DNA of 64,000 bases from Tetraselmis striata (GCA_006384855.1 VCJN01000938.1:145874-209873), one strand, 5' to 3'; shown: positions 11,228 to 34,307, counted from the stretch's first letter. Notes: generated by a model from the letters alone, not told the origin. Numbers and translations: made by a program.

Positions 11228-11560
11228 GGGCTGATAGAGACATGTCAAGCGAAGTCGACCGGATATGAGGCTGCGGCGCGGGCTCAGCTGTACCGCGCCC
11301 TGGAGGTGTGCATCGAGAGGACCCACAAGGGAACCCAAAGCTGCGGGAAGCCTTCGCCGAGGCTCGCGGCTACGGCCCTGCTGTCCCGCTCCATGTTGCT
11401 CTTGAACCATCCCCGTGACACGGTGATCAATGTGCGCAGACTGATGGAGGCTGCCAAGAATTGGGAAGCCGACTTGGCGGGTGGCATCGTCCCCGACTAC
11501 CCGCACCCAGCAAGGGCAGCTACATCACTCATGGCATGCTTCCTGCCGTACCCCAACAAG
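11228..11560 (+). repeat. Long inverted-repeat arm 2 (gene D segment)
   Basis: Inverted partner of 8851-9212. It begins immediately after the right inverted repeat of family X copy 2 and retains CAA (11246-11248) where the left arm has TAA. Its own frame is shifted by the missing stretch, so it is a fragment, not a gene. Confidence 0.8.
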
Positions 11561-11743
11561 TCATCCGGTGGGAGTGGAGTACGTCCCAACATCCCTCCGG
11601 CACCACTTCGTAGTTATATTGTTCTATCCTATACTCATCATGTAATCTTACCAATGGTATGACACTGGTCTGTAGTCATTCCGTGATATACTCGTAATAA
11701 ACTGCATTAGGCGCATATCACTCATCACGACGCTGTATCCGGA

Positions 11744-11830
11744 AATAGGGCACATTTCTGGACTCAAAATTAACTCCCCTTAACTCAAATTTGTACCCCT
11801 TTTGGGGGGTGCAAATTTGAGTTACGCCTA
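11744..11830. repeat. Hairpin, MITE-like (18-bp stem)
   Basis: AACTCAAATTTGTACCCC (11782-11799) pairs with GGGGTGCAAATTTGAGTT (11806-11823) over 18 bp with one mismatch and a 6-base loop. The flank GGGCACATTTCTGGACTCAA resembles a second hairpin near 17744, so both may be members of one small inverted-repeat element family. Confidence 0.6.
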
Positions 11831-13590
11831 ATACTAGTACGAATGTACTGTGAAACTGAGCTTTGACACATTCCTCTTCTTGCCCAACACTGTACGAGGT
11901 ACTATTCACCTAGCTAGTGAAATGAAACTGCACTGTGTACTACACATCTGTCCACCGCCCTACTCTCCGTCGCTACCCTTCCATGCTATCCGTTTTTGCC
12001 TCGAATGCTACTCCGCCCTGGTGCTTTTCACTCATCTACCACTCGCATGCATGCTCCCTCGCGCTTGTATTCTTCGAGGCATCTTCACGCTTTTCGGTGC
12101 ACAAAAGCATGGCAGACCGTCCTCGCAGAGCAAAACGCGCCTCTGCCCGCCTGCATAGTCCTGTCGCGGGGGCATCTGCAGCTGCACTTGGTTTTGAACC
12201 AACGAGGGCTCTCGACACACTGCTAGTGACCCCCATGGCGCAAGATTCTCCGCAGATGCACTTGCATTCGGGCACGAGGGCGTCCGAGGCGCCAATACCC
12301 ACGACTCAACCCATGAGGCCCCATGCAGTCGAGCGGTGGGCAACATCGAAGCGGACCGCCATGGCCTGGGGCCGGAGATTCGCAGCCTTCGCCTCACTGC
12401 GAGCCTCAGCCTGACCCCCAGCCTCAAGGTGTGCCACCTTTGGACCCTCTCCCAGGAGCGACACCATCGGTATGCGGACTCGCATCTTCGCTCGCATCTC
12501 TCATCAGGGCGCCGTGGGCTGCGTTAAGCGCACCTCGCCGTCGCGCATCTCGGGGATCTCAAGTCACCTATCTAGACCGATGACGACCAGTCTCAAGCAC
12601 AACACTTCCCGCGGTAACCCGTACGACATTTCGCGATCCGAATACGGTACGAATAATCTGTCCGCGTGCGCCGCGCCCCTGCGCCGCGGGATCCGTGTCG
12701 CGCCGCCCGCAGTACCCGCCCGGCACTAGGTGCGGCGAATCATGCATCCTCTAACACACCCCCCTCCAACCCACCGGCTCCCGCCCACCCCGTAGCCTAC
12801 CCCCTGCCCCCTTCGAGGACACATGGCGATCATGGCTAGCTCGGGGCGCGTTTATGTCCCGGGATAGCGGCCAAGAGGTCCACCTTCGCGATTGCCGCCT
12901 GATTGACCACCACCATTAGGGATTCGCGTTTTGCTGACACCATACGCCCTTAGGGCAGAAACCGCTCGGATAGAAAGGCAGCTCAGTCAAATTTAAAGAC
13001 ATAAATAGTGTCCCCTTTTCCCTAGCGGGTCCGACGGAGCCTGTGCCATCGGTGCGAAGTTTCTGGTTGGGGCGGCGCTCAGATCGGTTGCTACGGGGTC
13101 GCCACGGAGATCCCGCAGCACGCCGCCTGCGCGGCCGTAGCCGTCGCGACCCGCCCACCATCGCCGCATAAAGAGGTACTTTTGGCGCTACGGGCGGTTG
13201 CGGTGTCGGTGGTTGACAGTCGTGGGCTTGCTGGAGGCTAAATCATGGGCAATGGGCCGCGGGATATGCGCGTCGCGTTGCCGCAAATGCACACTGTACT
13301 AACGGCGCGGACCGCACATCGGAACTTATATTCGGGCAGTTTTCGCAATGTCGTACGCGTTACCGCGGGAAGTGTTGTGAGCGGGCCACGGTGAACACTT
13401 GGCCACGATCCGTGAGGAAGAGCACGGACATGACGAGGAGGAGGAGGAGGAGAAGGTGGATGAGGAAGAGGAGGAGGGGCCCAATACAATCGAGGGGGTC
13501 CGCCTGGGCGAACGAGCCCCGCCACAAGCGCCAAAAGTGGGAGCAAAGTGGTAACCCCTCGCCCCTTCCCAGCACAACCTCAATTGTGTG
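11831..13590. other. Mostly non-coding, one weak ORF
   Basis: A plus frame from ATG 12108 to 12412 encodes MADRPRRAKRASARLHSPVA and a low-complexity remainder. It could be the N-terminus of a gag-like or other basic protein but has no recognisable domain. An inverted repeat pair (12598-12633 and 13344-13379) lies in this interval. The rest shows nothing I can support. Confidence 0.35.
12598..13379. repeat. 36-bp inverted repeat pair ~710 bp apart
   Basis: CACAACACTTCCCGCGGTAA at 12598 continues to 12633 and is repeated in reverse complement at 13344-13379 with about two mismatches over 36 bp. The pair could mark the ends of a small non-autonomous DNA element. Short flanking duplications were not evident. 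Confidence 0.55.
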
Positions 13591-13599
13591 CGCATCTTC

Positions 13600-16594
13600 T
13601 CGCGCAAGGGCAAAGATTCTCACACGCTTCCTCCGCTTCCCTACATAGACCGTCTCCTCGACATCACTTGAACAAGGAGTACCACCTGTCGACCCAAACC
13701 CCGGCAGCCAAGTGGAATTGCTACAAGCATGACTTCCCTACGTACTTCGCCAACTGGCCCGAACCACATGACGGGCATCCCATCTCCTACAAGGACCATC
13801 ACGTGCTCTTGACAAGACTCATCGGAAACGTGGTCAACAAGTCGCCCAACTCGAACTCCTTGTTCATGTCCTGCCTCCACGCCATCGTGGACCTCTTCCC
13901 TTGCCCAGAAGATTTGGAGCCCCGGGTGCTCCTCTTGGTCTATACCGAGCGTCACAGTGGCCAAGAGGTCGCGAAGACGCCGGAGTTCACCTTCCCAAAT
14001 TCTATAGGAAGACATACCGCGTTCTCGAGAAGGACAAGCTCATCGTCTGACTGGACATGGTGATAACTCCGGGGCACTTCGCGTTCGCTTTTTGGTAGTC
14101 GCGAGATGGCGCCTTGGTCGTCCCTGTCTTCATCTACGACTCTTGCGCTCAGTCAAGAAGCTCGCCCGCACCAGCCCCTACCCCGGTTGGCAAGCTGATT
14201 GGCTGGAGATTTCTAGGCCTGCACTCCAAGACTCCAATGGCAGCCAAGGAGCCTGGCCGGAGGCATCTTGGCAACATGCCGTGGAGTCCGTCCTCTTCGT
14301 GGAGTGCCAGAGCAAGACTGTGAAACACTGTGGCTACTCGATTCGCAGGGTGCGCGAATGGCACAACGACAACGAGATTCGGCGCGGCATTCAACACATC
14401 AAGAAGCAACGCTTCACGAAGTCCACCAACACCTGCCAACCCTGCCGGGCCAGCTCTCTACCCCCACCGTCTTGGTCGACGACCGCAACTACCAGGTCGT
14501 AGCGGCACCGCGTCAGGCTGGCGGGTCCTCCAAGCCCGCATCTCAACCACCGCCAGCGGGGTCCGGTGGAGATGGCTCGCGAAACGGCGCTGCAGCAGGT
14601 CTCTTGGAGCTTCGAGCAGCTCCGCCCCCTCCCCCGAGCAGGCTTGGTCCCTCGGAGACTGCCAAGCCGCCAAGTGAGCCTCAGCGAGTCCTCCTTTAAA
14701 GATGGCGAAAGAGTCGGAGGACGACGACCCCTTCCAAGCGCCTAAGCCGAAACGCGAAGCCACGCCAAGCCGTCAGGCGCCTTCGGGTGCCGATGGCGGG
14801 AGTCGCAAGGCCACATCTTCCCGTGGCGATGCCCCATCTCCGCCTCCCCTATCCGCATCTCCGCCTAAGGAGCCCTCATCTCGGGACGCAAAGCCCGCAC
14901 CGCCGCCTGCGCCGACATCTCGGTCTCCTACGCTCGCGCCGACAGTCTTCCGTCGGCCCAGGACATGGAGCACTCCAAGTGCACCCAGGCTCGGCTTCCT
15001 GCGGTATGCTCCTCTCCCTCCCCTTCGTGGGCCGCCTGCACCTACGCCCCACGCTGAGCGACTTGTCGCGCCTCGCCTTGTTGGGGAATCTCCGCCAATC
15101 ACCGACCCCACCCCACCGTCGCCACTCTCGTCGGCAACCAAGACTTCCTCCAAACACGCGTGCACTCGTTTTTTTGGTCCCAAGACCTTTGCGACACCGT
15201 CGCCGACCTGAGGGACAGGCTCGTCGATGCACGTTTTGCCGGTTCCTTGGGCGAGGAGAAGGAGTGGACCTTCATTGGAGGCGGCAGGAAGCAGCTGCAC
15301 CTCGACATGAGTGGTGACACCTGCCCCGTTTCCCACCCGTTTCGTGATTTCGTCCTTGTCTACCAACGACCTCTAACGCCTCACGATCCGCAGGATCCAA
15401 TGACCTCAGACTGCAGGGGAGAGGCGGGGACGAGAGCATGGTGAACATGCGGGCCTTCTTGGCCTCCGAAGACCACCGGCTTGTGTATAACGAGATGCGG
15501 GGGATTTGCAACGAGTATGTCCAAGAAGCTCACCGGCAGATGCGAATCTCGTTCCCAAGTTACATTGCCCGGCACAAGGCCCTCGTCATGGCAGACCCGG
15601 AATGCGGCTCGGGTCCTGCCCATGTCGACGGCGTGGCGGGGGGGCTGCTCCTCATCTTTCTCAATTGCTGCGCGCCACTCACTGCCGTCATGAGGGGGCG
15701 AGATGTGACAATTGTCGACGCTTTGAAGTGGGATGCATATAGAATCGTGAGCCCCCCCCCCCCCCCCCCCCTTCGCCGTCCACAGTGCCATCATGTTTTA
15801 GACGCTAGTCGGGGTGGAATCTCACCCTCGCGCCTGTCTCTCCCTGCATCTCCGCCCTGTGGGAAGTCGCAACAGTGTCGCCGCTTGGCGTCGTGCCGTG
15901 GCTAGAGCATAATCGGCCGGAGGTCCTTGCCGAGCTCCGGAAGGTCCGGAATCTCTGCACTAGGCGCCTGGCGCAAAGCAAATATCTCGTCCCCCTCGGC
16001 GTCGCGGACGACCGCTACCGCACGGACGTCTGCCAAGGAAACGAGGTTGCTGCGACATACTCGGGCCATGGCCTTGCTTTCCTCTTGCATGCACAAGATG
16101 TCCACGCCAGCCCGCCCAAGGGAGGCGTCAACCCTGTGTTATTCGCAACATGATGCCCGAGATGCAAGGACCTCGCGGGTGTCACCCCTTGCTTCCGAAT
16201 CTTCGAGAGCCTGCACCCCAACACATGCCCGATGATGCATGGACCAGAGTGGCGAATTCTGTCTTATCACGTCCCCGCCATGTCCGCCTTCCTGCATGAA
16301 GTCGACCACGAGGATGAGGCCCGCCGTCGCAAGCACGCGACAGCGAGAACCATGGCGGCGGCGAAAGAGATGCGGCATTTGAACCCGGAGGCCCACGTTG
16401 GGGACGACGAGTACATCCTCGCGGACGTCAAAGCAGCGGTGGCTGAGGCCACCGCTGGCAAGACTGACGAGCAAGAGATGCGGAGGGTGGAGAGAATTAA
16501 CCGTAAAGGGTGGGATTACCCGCATATCTCCGCAATGGGGGCAGGTGAACGCCCGCATCTCTCGCGTACAAACCCTGTGTACTGTCGCTCATAG
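13600..16594 (+). pseudogene. Gene Y: unrecognised protein gene, several breaks
   Basis: Protein-like blocks follow each other on the plus strand in changing frames: YRKTYRVLEKDKLIV (about 14000), WHNDNEIRRGIQHIKKQRFT (14350-14420), an Asp/Glu- and Pro-rich block from ATG 14702 (MAKESEDDDPFQAPKPKREA), VHSFFWSQDLCDTVADLRDR (about 15160), MVNMRAFLASEDHRLVYNEM (15438) to an AGAATC/GTGAGC donor at 15748 followed by a C tract, then LEHNRPEVLAELRKVRNLC (about 15900) and, past one TGA, CPRCKDLAGVTPCFRIFESL with a C-x2-C pair, ending TAG 16592-16594. Intron or frameshift explains some frame changes. No family is recognised. The low-complexity Pro-rich centre and context suggest a decayed mobile gene. 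Confidence 0.45.
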
Positions 16595-16666
16595 CTCTTG
16601 TATCTAACGCTGCCCTGTGCAAGGAGCCCTATTTATGTCGTTGTCATGTCGCCTTGATTCACTCAC

Positions 16667-17135
16667 ATGGATTTGCTCCTACCGCTGCTGGCGGCCTCCA
16701 AGGCGGAAGTCTGTTGCGCGCAGATTCCGAGCACCTACTTGACGCAAGGCCCCCTCCCGCGAATGGACTACCTCGACAGTCTGTTGACACCGGGTCGTGT
16801 ACTTATCATCGCGTCAAAGCACCCAAGAAACCCCGACACCAACATACGCGCCTTGTGGTTGGTCGTCGGAAGAGATTCGGCGAATTTAACGGCGCATCTC
16901 CCGTTGCGTGCAGATTCCGAGCACCTAATTGACGCAAGGCCCCCTCCCGCGAATGGACTACCTCGACAGTCTGTTGACACCGGGTCGTGTACTTATCATC
17001 GCGTCAAAGCACCCAAGAAACCCCGACACCAACATACGCGCCTTGTGGTTGGTCGTCGGAAGAGATTCGGCGAATTTAACGGCGCATCTCCCGGAGCACC
17101 TCGGCAAGCAACGTGGGTTCGTGTATGGTCCGTGA
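16667..17135 (+). pseudogene. Short ORF disrupted by a 190-bp tandem duplication
   Basis: A frame starting MDLLLPLLAASKAEVCCAQI at 16667 continues through GPLPRMDYLDSLLTPGRVLI and RNPDTNIRALWLVVGRDSA. Because the following 190-bp repeat is not a multiple of three, the frame is thrown off in the second unit. The second unit alone reads on to EHLGKQRGFVYGP and TGA. The undisturbed protein would be about 92 residues. It has no recognised domain. Confidence 0.4.
16721..17094. repeat. 190-bp tandem direct duplication
   Basis: Units start at 16721 and 16911 (CAGATTCCGAGCACCTA...). The second unit is nearly identical over about 184 bp; one change near its start (ACTTGACG versus AATTGACG) and one just before it were noticed. 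High identity indicates a recent duplication. Confidence 0.9.
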
Positions 17136-17961
17136 CATGGAATTAATGCAGCTTTAGCTTCGCTGCCATAACTCACTGGGCAATACCGCCTGTAACACAT
17201 TATACTCGCAAAGATGACGAGTCGCACGTCGGAGTCCGGAGTGTCATTATAAAGTTACGCCACGGCTATTGCGATCTGCGGGCACTTCTCCTTGGTTTAC
17301 GCCTCGCCATGCGTCCGCTGCCGCCCGCGGCCGGATAGGCGGAAGGAGATGGAGCCCCCGCCGTACCCGTTGCCTCCCGGAGATTCCCGCGCTGCGGCAT
17401 GGCGTTTCCGCGACGGCGTTGTGACGCGTTCCCGCCGTCTTGGGGCTGCCTCCCTAGGGCCGCAGTAGGACCGCGAGGCCGATGCGCGCATGCATGGACT
17501 GTCGCTCATGTCGCCTGCCAACCTCTCGAGCCGCATCTTCTCCGTAGGGTCTCGCAGTGCATCCCATGGGGCGCGCAAAATGGCGCGAAGCCGCTACCTA
17601 GGTGAGGCGGATAGTACTTTACGCGACAGAGGGCGCGAGGAGGACACGCCGATTTGTCATTTTTAGTACTCTCGTATAGTGTTGCATTGCACCTGAAATG
17701 TGCCCGAAAAGTGGGTACATATCCCAGCCTAAGCGATCACGTGGGGGCACATTTTTGAGTCCAGGAATAGGACCGCTTTGACTCAAAAATGCCCGATGTA
17801 CCCGCTATATCCGCGTAGGACTATTTGTGCATGTGCCTCTAGAAGCCCGACAATCTCGATGCGCTCTGGCCTAATCCGCGATAGTGCGCTCGCGGCATAG
17901 CCAGTGAGCGGGCGCGCGGCAGTGGGCGGCGAGGCGCGCGGCAGTGGGCGGGCGGAATAAA
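17136..17961. other. Non-coding stretch with hairpin element
   Basis: Nested inverted repeats lie at 17713-17804: GGGTACAT ... GGGCACATTTTTGAGTC paired with GACTCAAAAATGCCC ... ATGTACCC. The motif resembles the hairpin at 11744-11830. No gene is supported. Confidence 0.55.
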
Positions 17962-18690
17962 TTACATCCGGTTTTGGCCAGGACCGCCTCGGCGGCCGGC
18001 CTGCTGCTCGCGGGTGGAGGCAGCTGCTACGGCGGCCAGGCGGACGGCCCGCGACCCGAACGCGCCACCGCCCGCCCTGGCTCCGGCACCACCCCGGCCC
18101 TGAGCCGGACCTCCAGCCGCCGGCTTGGCGGGCTGCTCGGCCTTCTTGGCCGGGGGCTCCGGGCTGATGCCCTCGTCGACGTTATCGCCGGGGACGGCTT
18201 GCGTGGCGGCCATGTTCTTGACCGTGTTGGTGTTGTGCTTGATGATACCGCCCGCCCCATTCTGCTGTTGCGCCAGCACGCCCACCAAGCCGTGGAGCTT
18301 TGGCGACGCAGCGGTGCCATCCAGCGGCAGCGACACGGCCTTAATGCGCTGAACAGTCGATACGATCGGCTTATCGCCGAACGTAGGGACTGGGCGGGGG
18401 TCTGACACAGCAACTGTGAAAGTCAGTATGCGTGTTGATTGCTTGTCGTGGCGGCGGTGGTGGTGGAATTGAACAAGTGCGAAACCAACGCGACTCACCT
18501 GCGGCTTCCAATGCGGCGTGTCACCTCGCAGACCTCCTCCTCGCCCTTGAACATCACGTCACGAGGGGGGCACTTGCCGGCTTGGTAGTACCTCCCCATC
18601 TCGCTTTGATGTCATGCCTTTGCAAGGTCGAGGGCCTTCGCGAGTCGGTCCGCGCTCGGCATTGGTCCCTTCGTGATTTGCCTCGAAAAA
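17962..18690 (-). pseudogene. Family X copy 3: 3' exons only
   Basis: The minus-strand block 18690-18500 reads MPSADRLAKALDLAKA, then GRYYQAGKCPPRDVMF and EEEVCEV, closely matching the last block of family X copy 2. A donor (CCGCAG/GTGAGTCGCG) follows. A downstream exon, about 18405-17964, encodes RPVPTFGDKPIVSTVQRIKA, then LHGLVGVLAQQQNGAGGIIK, and an Ala/Gly/Lys-rich tail to TAA. This reveals a C-terminal exon not seen near copies 1 and 2. One in-frame TGA lies in the first block. Function unknown. Confidence 0.5.
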
Positions 18691-18973
18691 TGGCAGCAGA
18701 ACTACGAGCTCGCGATACAACACATTTTGCTCGCATTTTGGCTCGATTTTTTGCCAAAAATACGAGCTCGCAAAACGCCCAAAAACAATTCGCAGACTGG
18801 GTTTGTCCTGTTATCACATTCCTTTACCATACGCTTTTGACGTGGTGCCAGATACGCACCAGCGGAGGATTCGTGAAAATGTCAGCATATATATAGCGTA
18901 TTCCTATCCTCATGCAAGGGGCATGGCTCCCATGGTTCCTATGGCTATATATATATATATGGCACCCAAATAG

Positions 18974-19261
18974 ATGTTATTTCCCAACGGAACAAAACAG
19001 ACAGTGCAAAAGCCATCAGTACAGACAATGATTGCCAGCCCGAATGCTTATCCAAAGTGCAAGGCCTATAGAGCGTCTTGCAGTGGAAGGAAGCATTTAT
19101 CGCGCAGACGCACAATCATTGACATTGTAGATGCTACAGCACAACGCCTAGGGAAGGAAGGCATCGACGTAGCAAAAGCCTTTGACAACTGCCAAGAGAC
19201 GGACCGTTTGAATAAGTGTGGCACACGCCTCAAAAAGGGGGAGATGCCCGACATTAGCTAG
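18974..19261 (+). CDS. Small ORF of unknown function
   Basis: 95 codons from ATG to TAG, basic, with SGRKHLSRRRTIIDIVDATA and a Cys/Lys-rich end (RLNKCGTRLKKGEMPDIS). No paralogue or splice evidence was found in the window. It may be a chance frame. Confidence 0.25.
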   Translation: MLFPNGTKQTVQKPSVQTMIASPNAYPKCKAYRASCSGRKHLSRRRTIIDIVDATAQRLGKEGIDVAKAFDNCQETDRLNKCGTRLKKGEMPDIS

Positions 19262-21580
19262 GTCACTAAAATGGTGTAAGTTTATTGCGTCATTTCTGCA
19301 AATACTGCCCAGCCCAGCCATCCCACACGTGCACTTCCCCTACAGTGTAGCCCAACATGGACCTCAGAATGTATTGCACGCTCACTGGGAGGCGCTGGTG
19401 CAGTGGCGTACGCAATGTGCAGAAGTTGCGCAGTCCAGCATAGGCCAAGTATCGCCATGCGTTTTATTACACACTGCTAGCTATAATCTAGTCATGCTGC
19501 CAGTACTAAAGCCTTCCAATACTAGTCCGGCGCCATCCCAACCACCGCACTGCTGCTCCCAACCTACAATGCTTCCTGTAGTGCCTGCATGCTGCTTCTT
19601 GAGCGGCTGCGCTTGCGACGCCACCTGCCCTGCCGCCAGCACCTGCCATGCACTCGTTAGCCCCCCCCCCCCCCCCCCCCCCCCACCCTGTCACGCATGC
19701 AATCCCTCCATGCAATCAATGTGTGGCACCACTATCAAATACTACACACATTGCGCGAGTGTGCACCTGCACCGCGGCAAGACGGCGCAGCTGCAGGCCG
19801 GCGTCGCTGCGGCCCTACCGTCCAAACGAATGTCCAGCATCATGACTGCACTACGGTAGCAACTGCATCTATTGCAGTTGATTCAGTGACACTAAGTCCC
19901 GCAGTCTGCCTGAATGCCCATGACAAGCCCTTGTTCCTCCCCCATTGCCATTACCCTAACTGGACGACGCACCGACGGGGGCGTCGGGGCATCATGGCGT
20001 CAAGCAAGCTGCATCTGCGCACAGCCCCTGTGCACCCCAGCCGGCTGGTCCGACGCTGCGGCAGCAGCATGCAACATGGCGTGCGGCTATTCCTCACAGC
20101 CGACTACGCAGTCCCCTCCCCTGTGCCTCCAAGCACACACCAGGCGCGCACCTGCTTGTAGGCATGAGAGTTGCATCTACGCGCGCTGCAACTTGCTGGT
20201 TGTGCTCGGGCGTAGAGCCAGAGCAGCCTTGAGTTTATGTTTAGAGCAAGGGGAGAGAGGGGGCGGGGGAGAGGGGGGTGTCAGGCAGGCCTAGTGGAGC
20301 AAAGTGCATGGATAGTCCGGAAGAGATAGCAATCATGTCTATACGCGCAAGTTGGAGTAGTTTGGGCTGTGTGGATGTGTGTGTGTGGGGGGGGGGGGGG
20401 GGGGGGGGGGGGTTCAGTGCGGCTATAAGCAGCGCAAGCCGCGCGTGCTGAGAATGGCAGCCAACGTGAAATTCGCGGCCGGGAACAATATTCGGCCGGG
20501 TCAATAATCGTTAAGTGCGCCTCTTCACGGCGCGACAATACGCAGTGCACAAACGGCGCACAAACGTCGCGGGCCAAGTCGGGATCGAGAGGAGGTGGGG
20601 GGGGGGGGGGGGGGGGGGCAATTACTGCCGCGCGCTTTGAAGTTACCTGACGATGCCTACCGGTTGCGCCAGTGAGGGTGCCGATGCCTACCGGTTGCGA
20701 CAAGCTCCTCTGCAACGTTTTCGTACGTGTCAAGATGTGCCGCAACCATCGCTTGCCAATGCGGCACGGCACGAGCAGCGTGTCGTCCACCATCGCGGAA
20801 CGCGGTATTGGATGATGCTGCGGTATGGCCGCTCGGGCACCCAGTAGCAACACCCGAATGACACAAACCACCCAAGTAGTACGCGTGGCACAAGACGGGT
20901 AGTGCGCGCCCAAGCGCAATACGGAGGACGAGTGGCAGCCGTCAGCACAGGTGATGACGGCTGCGATATCAAGCCAGAACCTCGGCAGCAGGGCGCATCA
21001 GGGCGTTGCGTTACGCAATATCGAGCAGGACCCCAGCAGCGCTGATATTGCCTAACGCAAATGGCAGTTTGCACGACAATATCTTGATATTTTCGCGCAA
21101 ATGACATGCTCTAAACTAGGGCAGGTCACATCCGTGACGGCGAGGTACTTTACGGCAGGTGGCCGAGGTGTGACATCCGTGACGGCGTCACGCGTACGAT
21201 AAAAATAGCGTAGCGATAAAAATGCGCAACCCAGCCGAGTGGCGCACTGTGTGTAGTTGCTGGAAATACATAATGCGTTGCTATAAATAAAATAGCAACA
21301 TATGACAACGCCCCGCGCGCACTTTTGTACACGGGTTCACCACCATATTTTTGGTACTTAACATTCTACGTACCGGCGAGACCCACTAATCTGACAAGCC
21401 GCGCTTGACATCACATACTGCGGCTGTTGTAGTCGTAGCGGGAGCATACAGCTATACCACTTTTGATGGGGGTACCCAAATCTCAACAGGCAGAGGGATC
21501 AGATACTTGCATCACGCTCCCCCACGGCGGACATCGCCCGTCATGCACATCCGCGGGGAATTCGGGAAGTATTCTCTGAA
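19262..21580. other. Gene-poor stretch with homopolymers and inverted repeat
   Basis: Long C (19661-19684) and G (about 20390-20412, 20599-20617) tracts interrupt scattered frames. An imperfect 16-bp inverted repeat (TGCGTTACGCAATATC at 21007-21022, GATATTGCCTAACGCA at 21044-21059) has a 21-base spacer. ACATCCGTGACGGCG is directly repeated near 21129 and 21173. One minus-strand block near 20500-20580 reads protein-like (REEAHLTIIDPAEYCSRPRI) but cannot be tied to a gene. Confidence 0.4.
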
Positions 21581-21612
21581 TAGTGTTTCGCTCACGGCAC
21601 GCCGGATGTAAA

Positions 21613-22303
21613 ATGAGCAATCTCATTTCACGACAGCAGCTCCTGCGGGGCACTTGCTATGTTAACCCGAGTGATTCAGGCCAAGCAGATGCAAGCCACT
21701 CCCGTGAGCCATGCATGTACAGTCAATACCACCATCCAGCAAACTGCGCCGCCTTGCCGTATATGGCCTCTGCCCGCAGCCTCGCGGCGAGCGGTGTAAC
21801 AGTCGAGGCGGCATTCGTCTCAGAAGAACACCGCTTGCAACACGCCGAAGTGGTATCGAAGAAATACATCTACCCGTCGCAACCTCAGGTACACATCATA
21901 CACGTACAAGTACTCATTCCGTACATACACAACGTAACTATCACAGCGCACAGCTAGAGCAAGAGAAAGACACAAACGCAGTGTGTCGAAGTGTTGCTGC
22001 CCGTCGCATGAGATGCGCTCGCCAGGCCTTGCAAAAATGCAGGACTGCAACAGTGGAGAGGCGCAGCGGTGCTGCCCATTCTGCGGATCACACTTGGCTA
22101 CCATACAGAATGGCGCCATGCAGTTGCGCAAGCCAGGAATGAAGACAACAATGGGCCCCCGGCCGTTTATTTGCGGGCACAATCTGGCTCAACGGCAGCC
22201 ACGCAGGCTGACATCCACTGCCCAAGGGTCCCGCCTCATGACGCCAGCGGCGAGCTTTGTGCACCAACCAACATCCTGCTTACCTGTACGACGCAACTGC
22301 TGA
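21613..22303 (+). CDS. Possible two-exon gene, Cys-rich, unrecognised
   Basis: From ATG 21613 a frame encodes SNLISRQQLLRGTCYVNPSD and VVSKKYIYPSQPQ, where CCTCAG/GTACAC could be a donor. A later frame (from 21983) encodes CCPFCGSHLATIQ and RPFICGHNLAQRQ, two Cys-containing motifs resembling half zinc ribbons. Frame continuity across the join is not established. It lies convergent to the chromatin remodeller gene, about 25 bp from its stop codon. Confidence 0.3.
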
Positions 22304-22328
22304 ATACGCACTATCGGAGGCAACATTT

Positions 22329-33831
<11,503 letters not shown>

Positions 33832-33857
33832 TCCTCGACTGTTAGCAGCACATGAAC

Positions 33858-34307
33858 ATGAATTGTGCCACTATAATTCGCCATTTTGATGATCGGCCGC
33901 TCGGCGGAGCGGGGCGGTCTTGCCGGGTGATTCTCGGGGTTCGGCCGGGGTGGGGCGGGGGGTGCGTGGCGCGGGGAAGGCGGCGGGGGGTGGCGGGCGC
34001 AGGGTGTTCACCCCAAACGTGCCTGTTCGGGCGGTCAACCGGCAGGAGCTGGGCTCCAGGCCGAGCAGAGAGCAGCGTCGATGGGTGGCGGTCTGAAGAG
34101 GCGCGCGCAGCAAGTGGCGGATGAGCGCTCAGCTTCGCGTGCTCCCGCTGGCGGCGGCCAGTTGCGAGGGTCTACTGGCCCGTCTGTGTGTGCTGCGCGC
34201 GTATCAGCGGCAGGCGGGGGCGGTAGCCGGCAGGTGCAGGCGCGCGACACGCGCGTGGGCTGCGCCGGTCTATATCGTGCGCGCGCGGGGGGCCGGCGCG
34301 GGGGCGT
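33858..34307. promoter_or_regulatory. Upstream region of the remodeller gene
   Basis: This GC-rich interval separates the first exon (or a possible upstream mini-exon opening at ATG 33884, minus) from the first LINE insertion. The promoter should lie here. No specific motif is recognised. The LINE lies within about 0.7 kb of the likely start codon. Confidence 0.4.
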
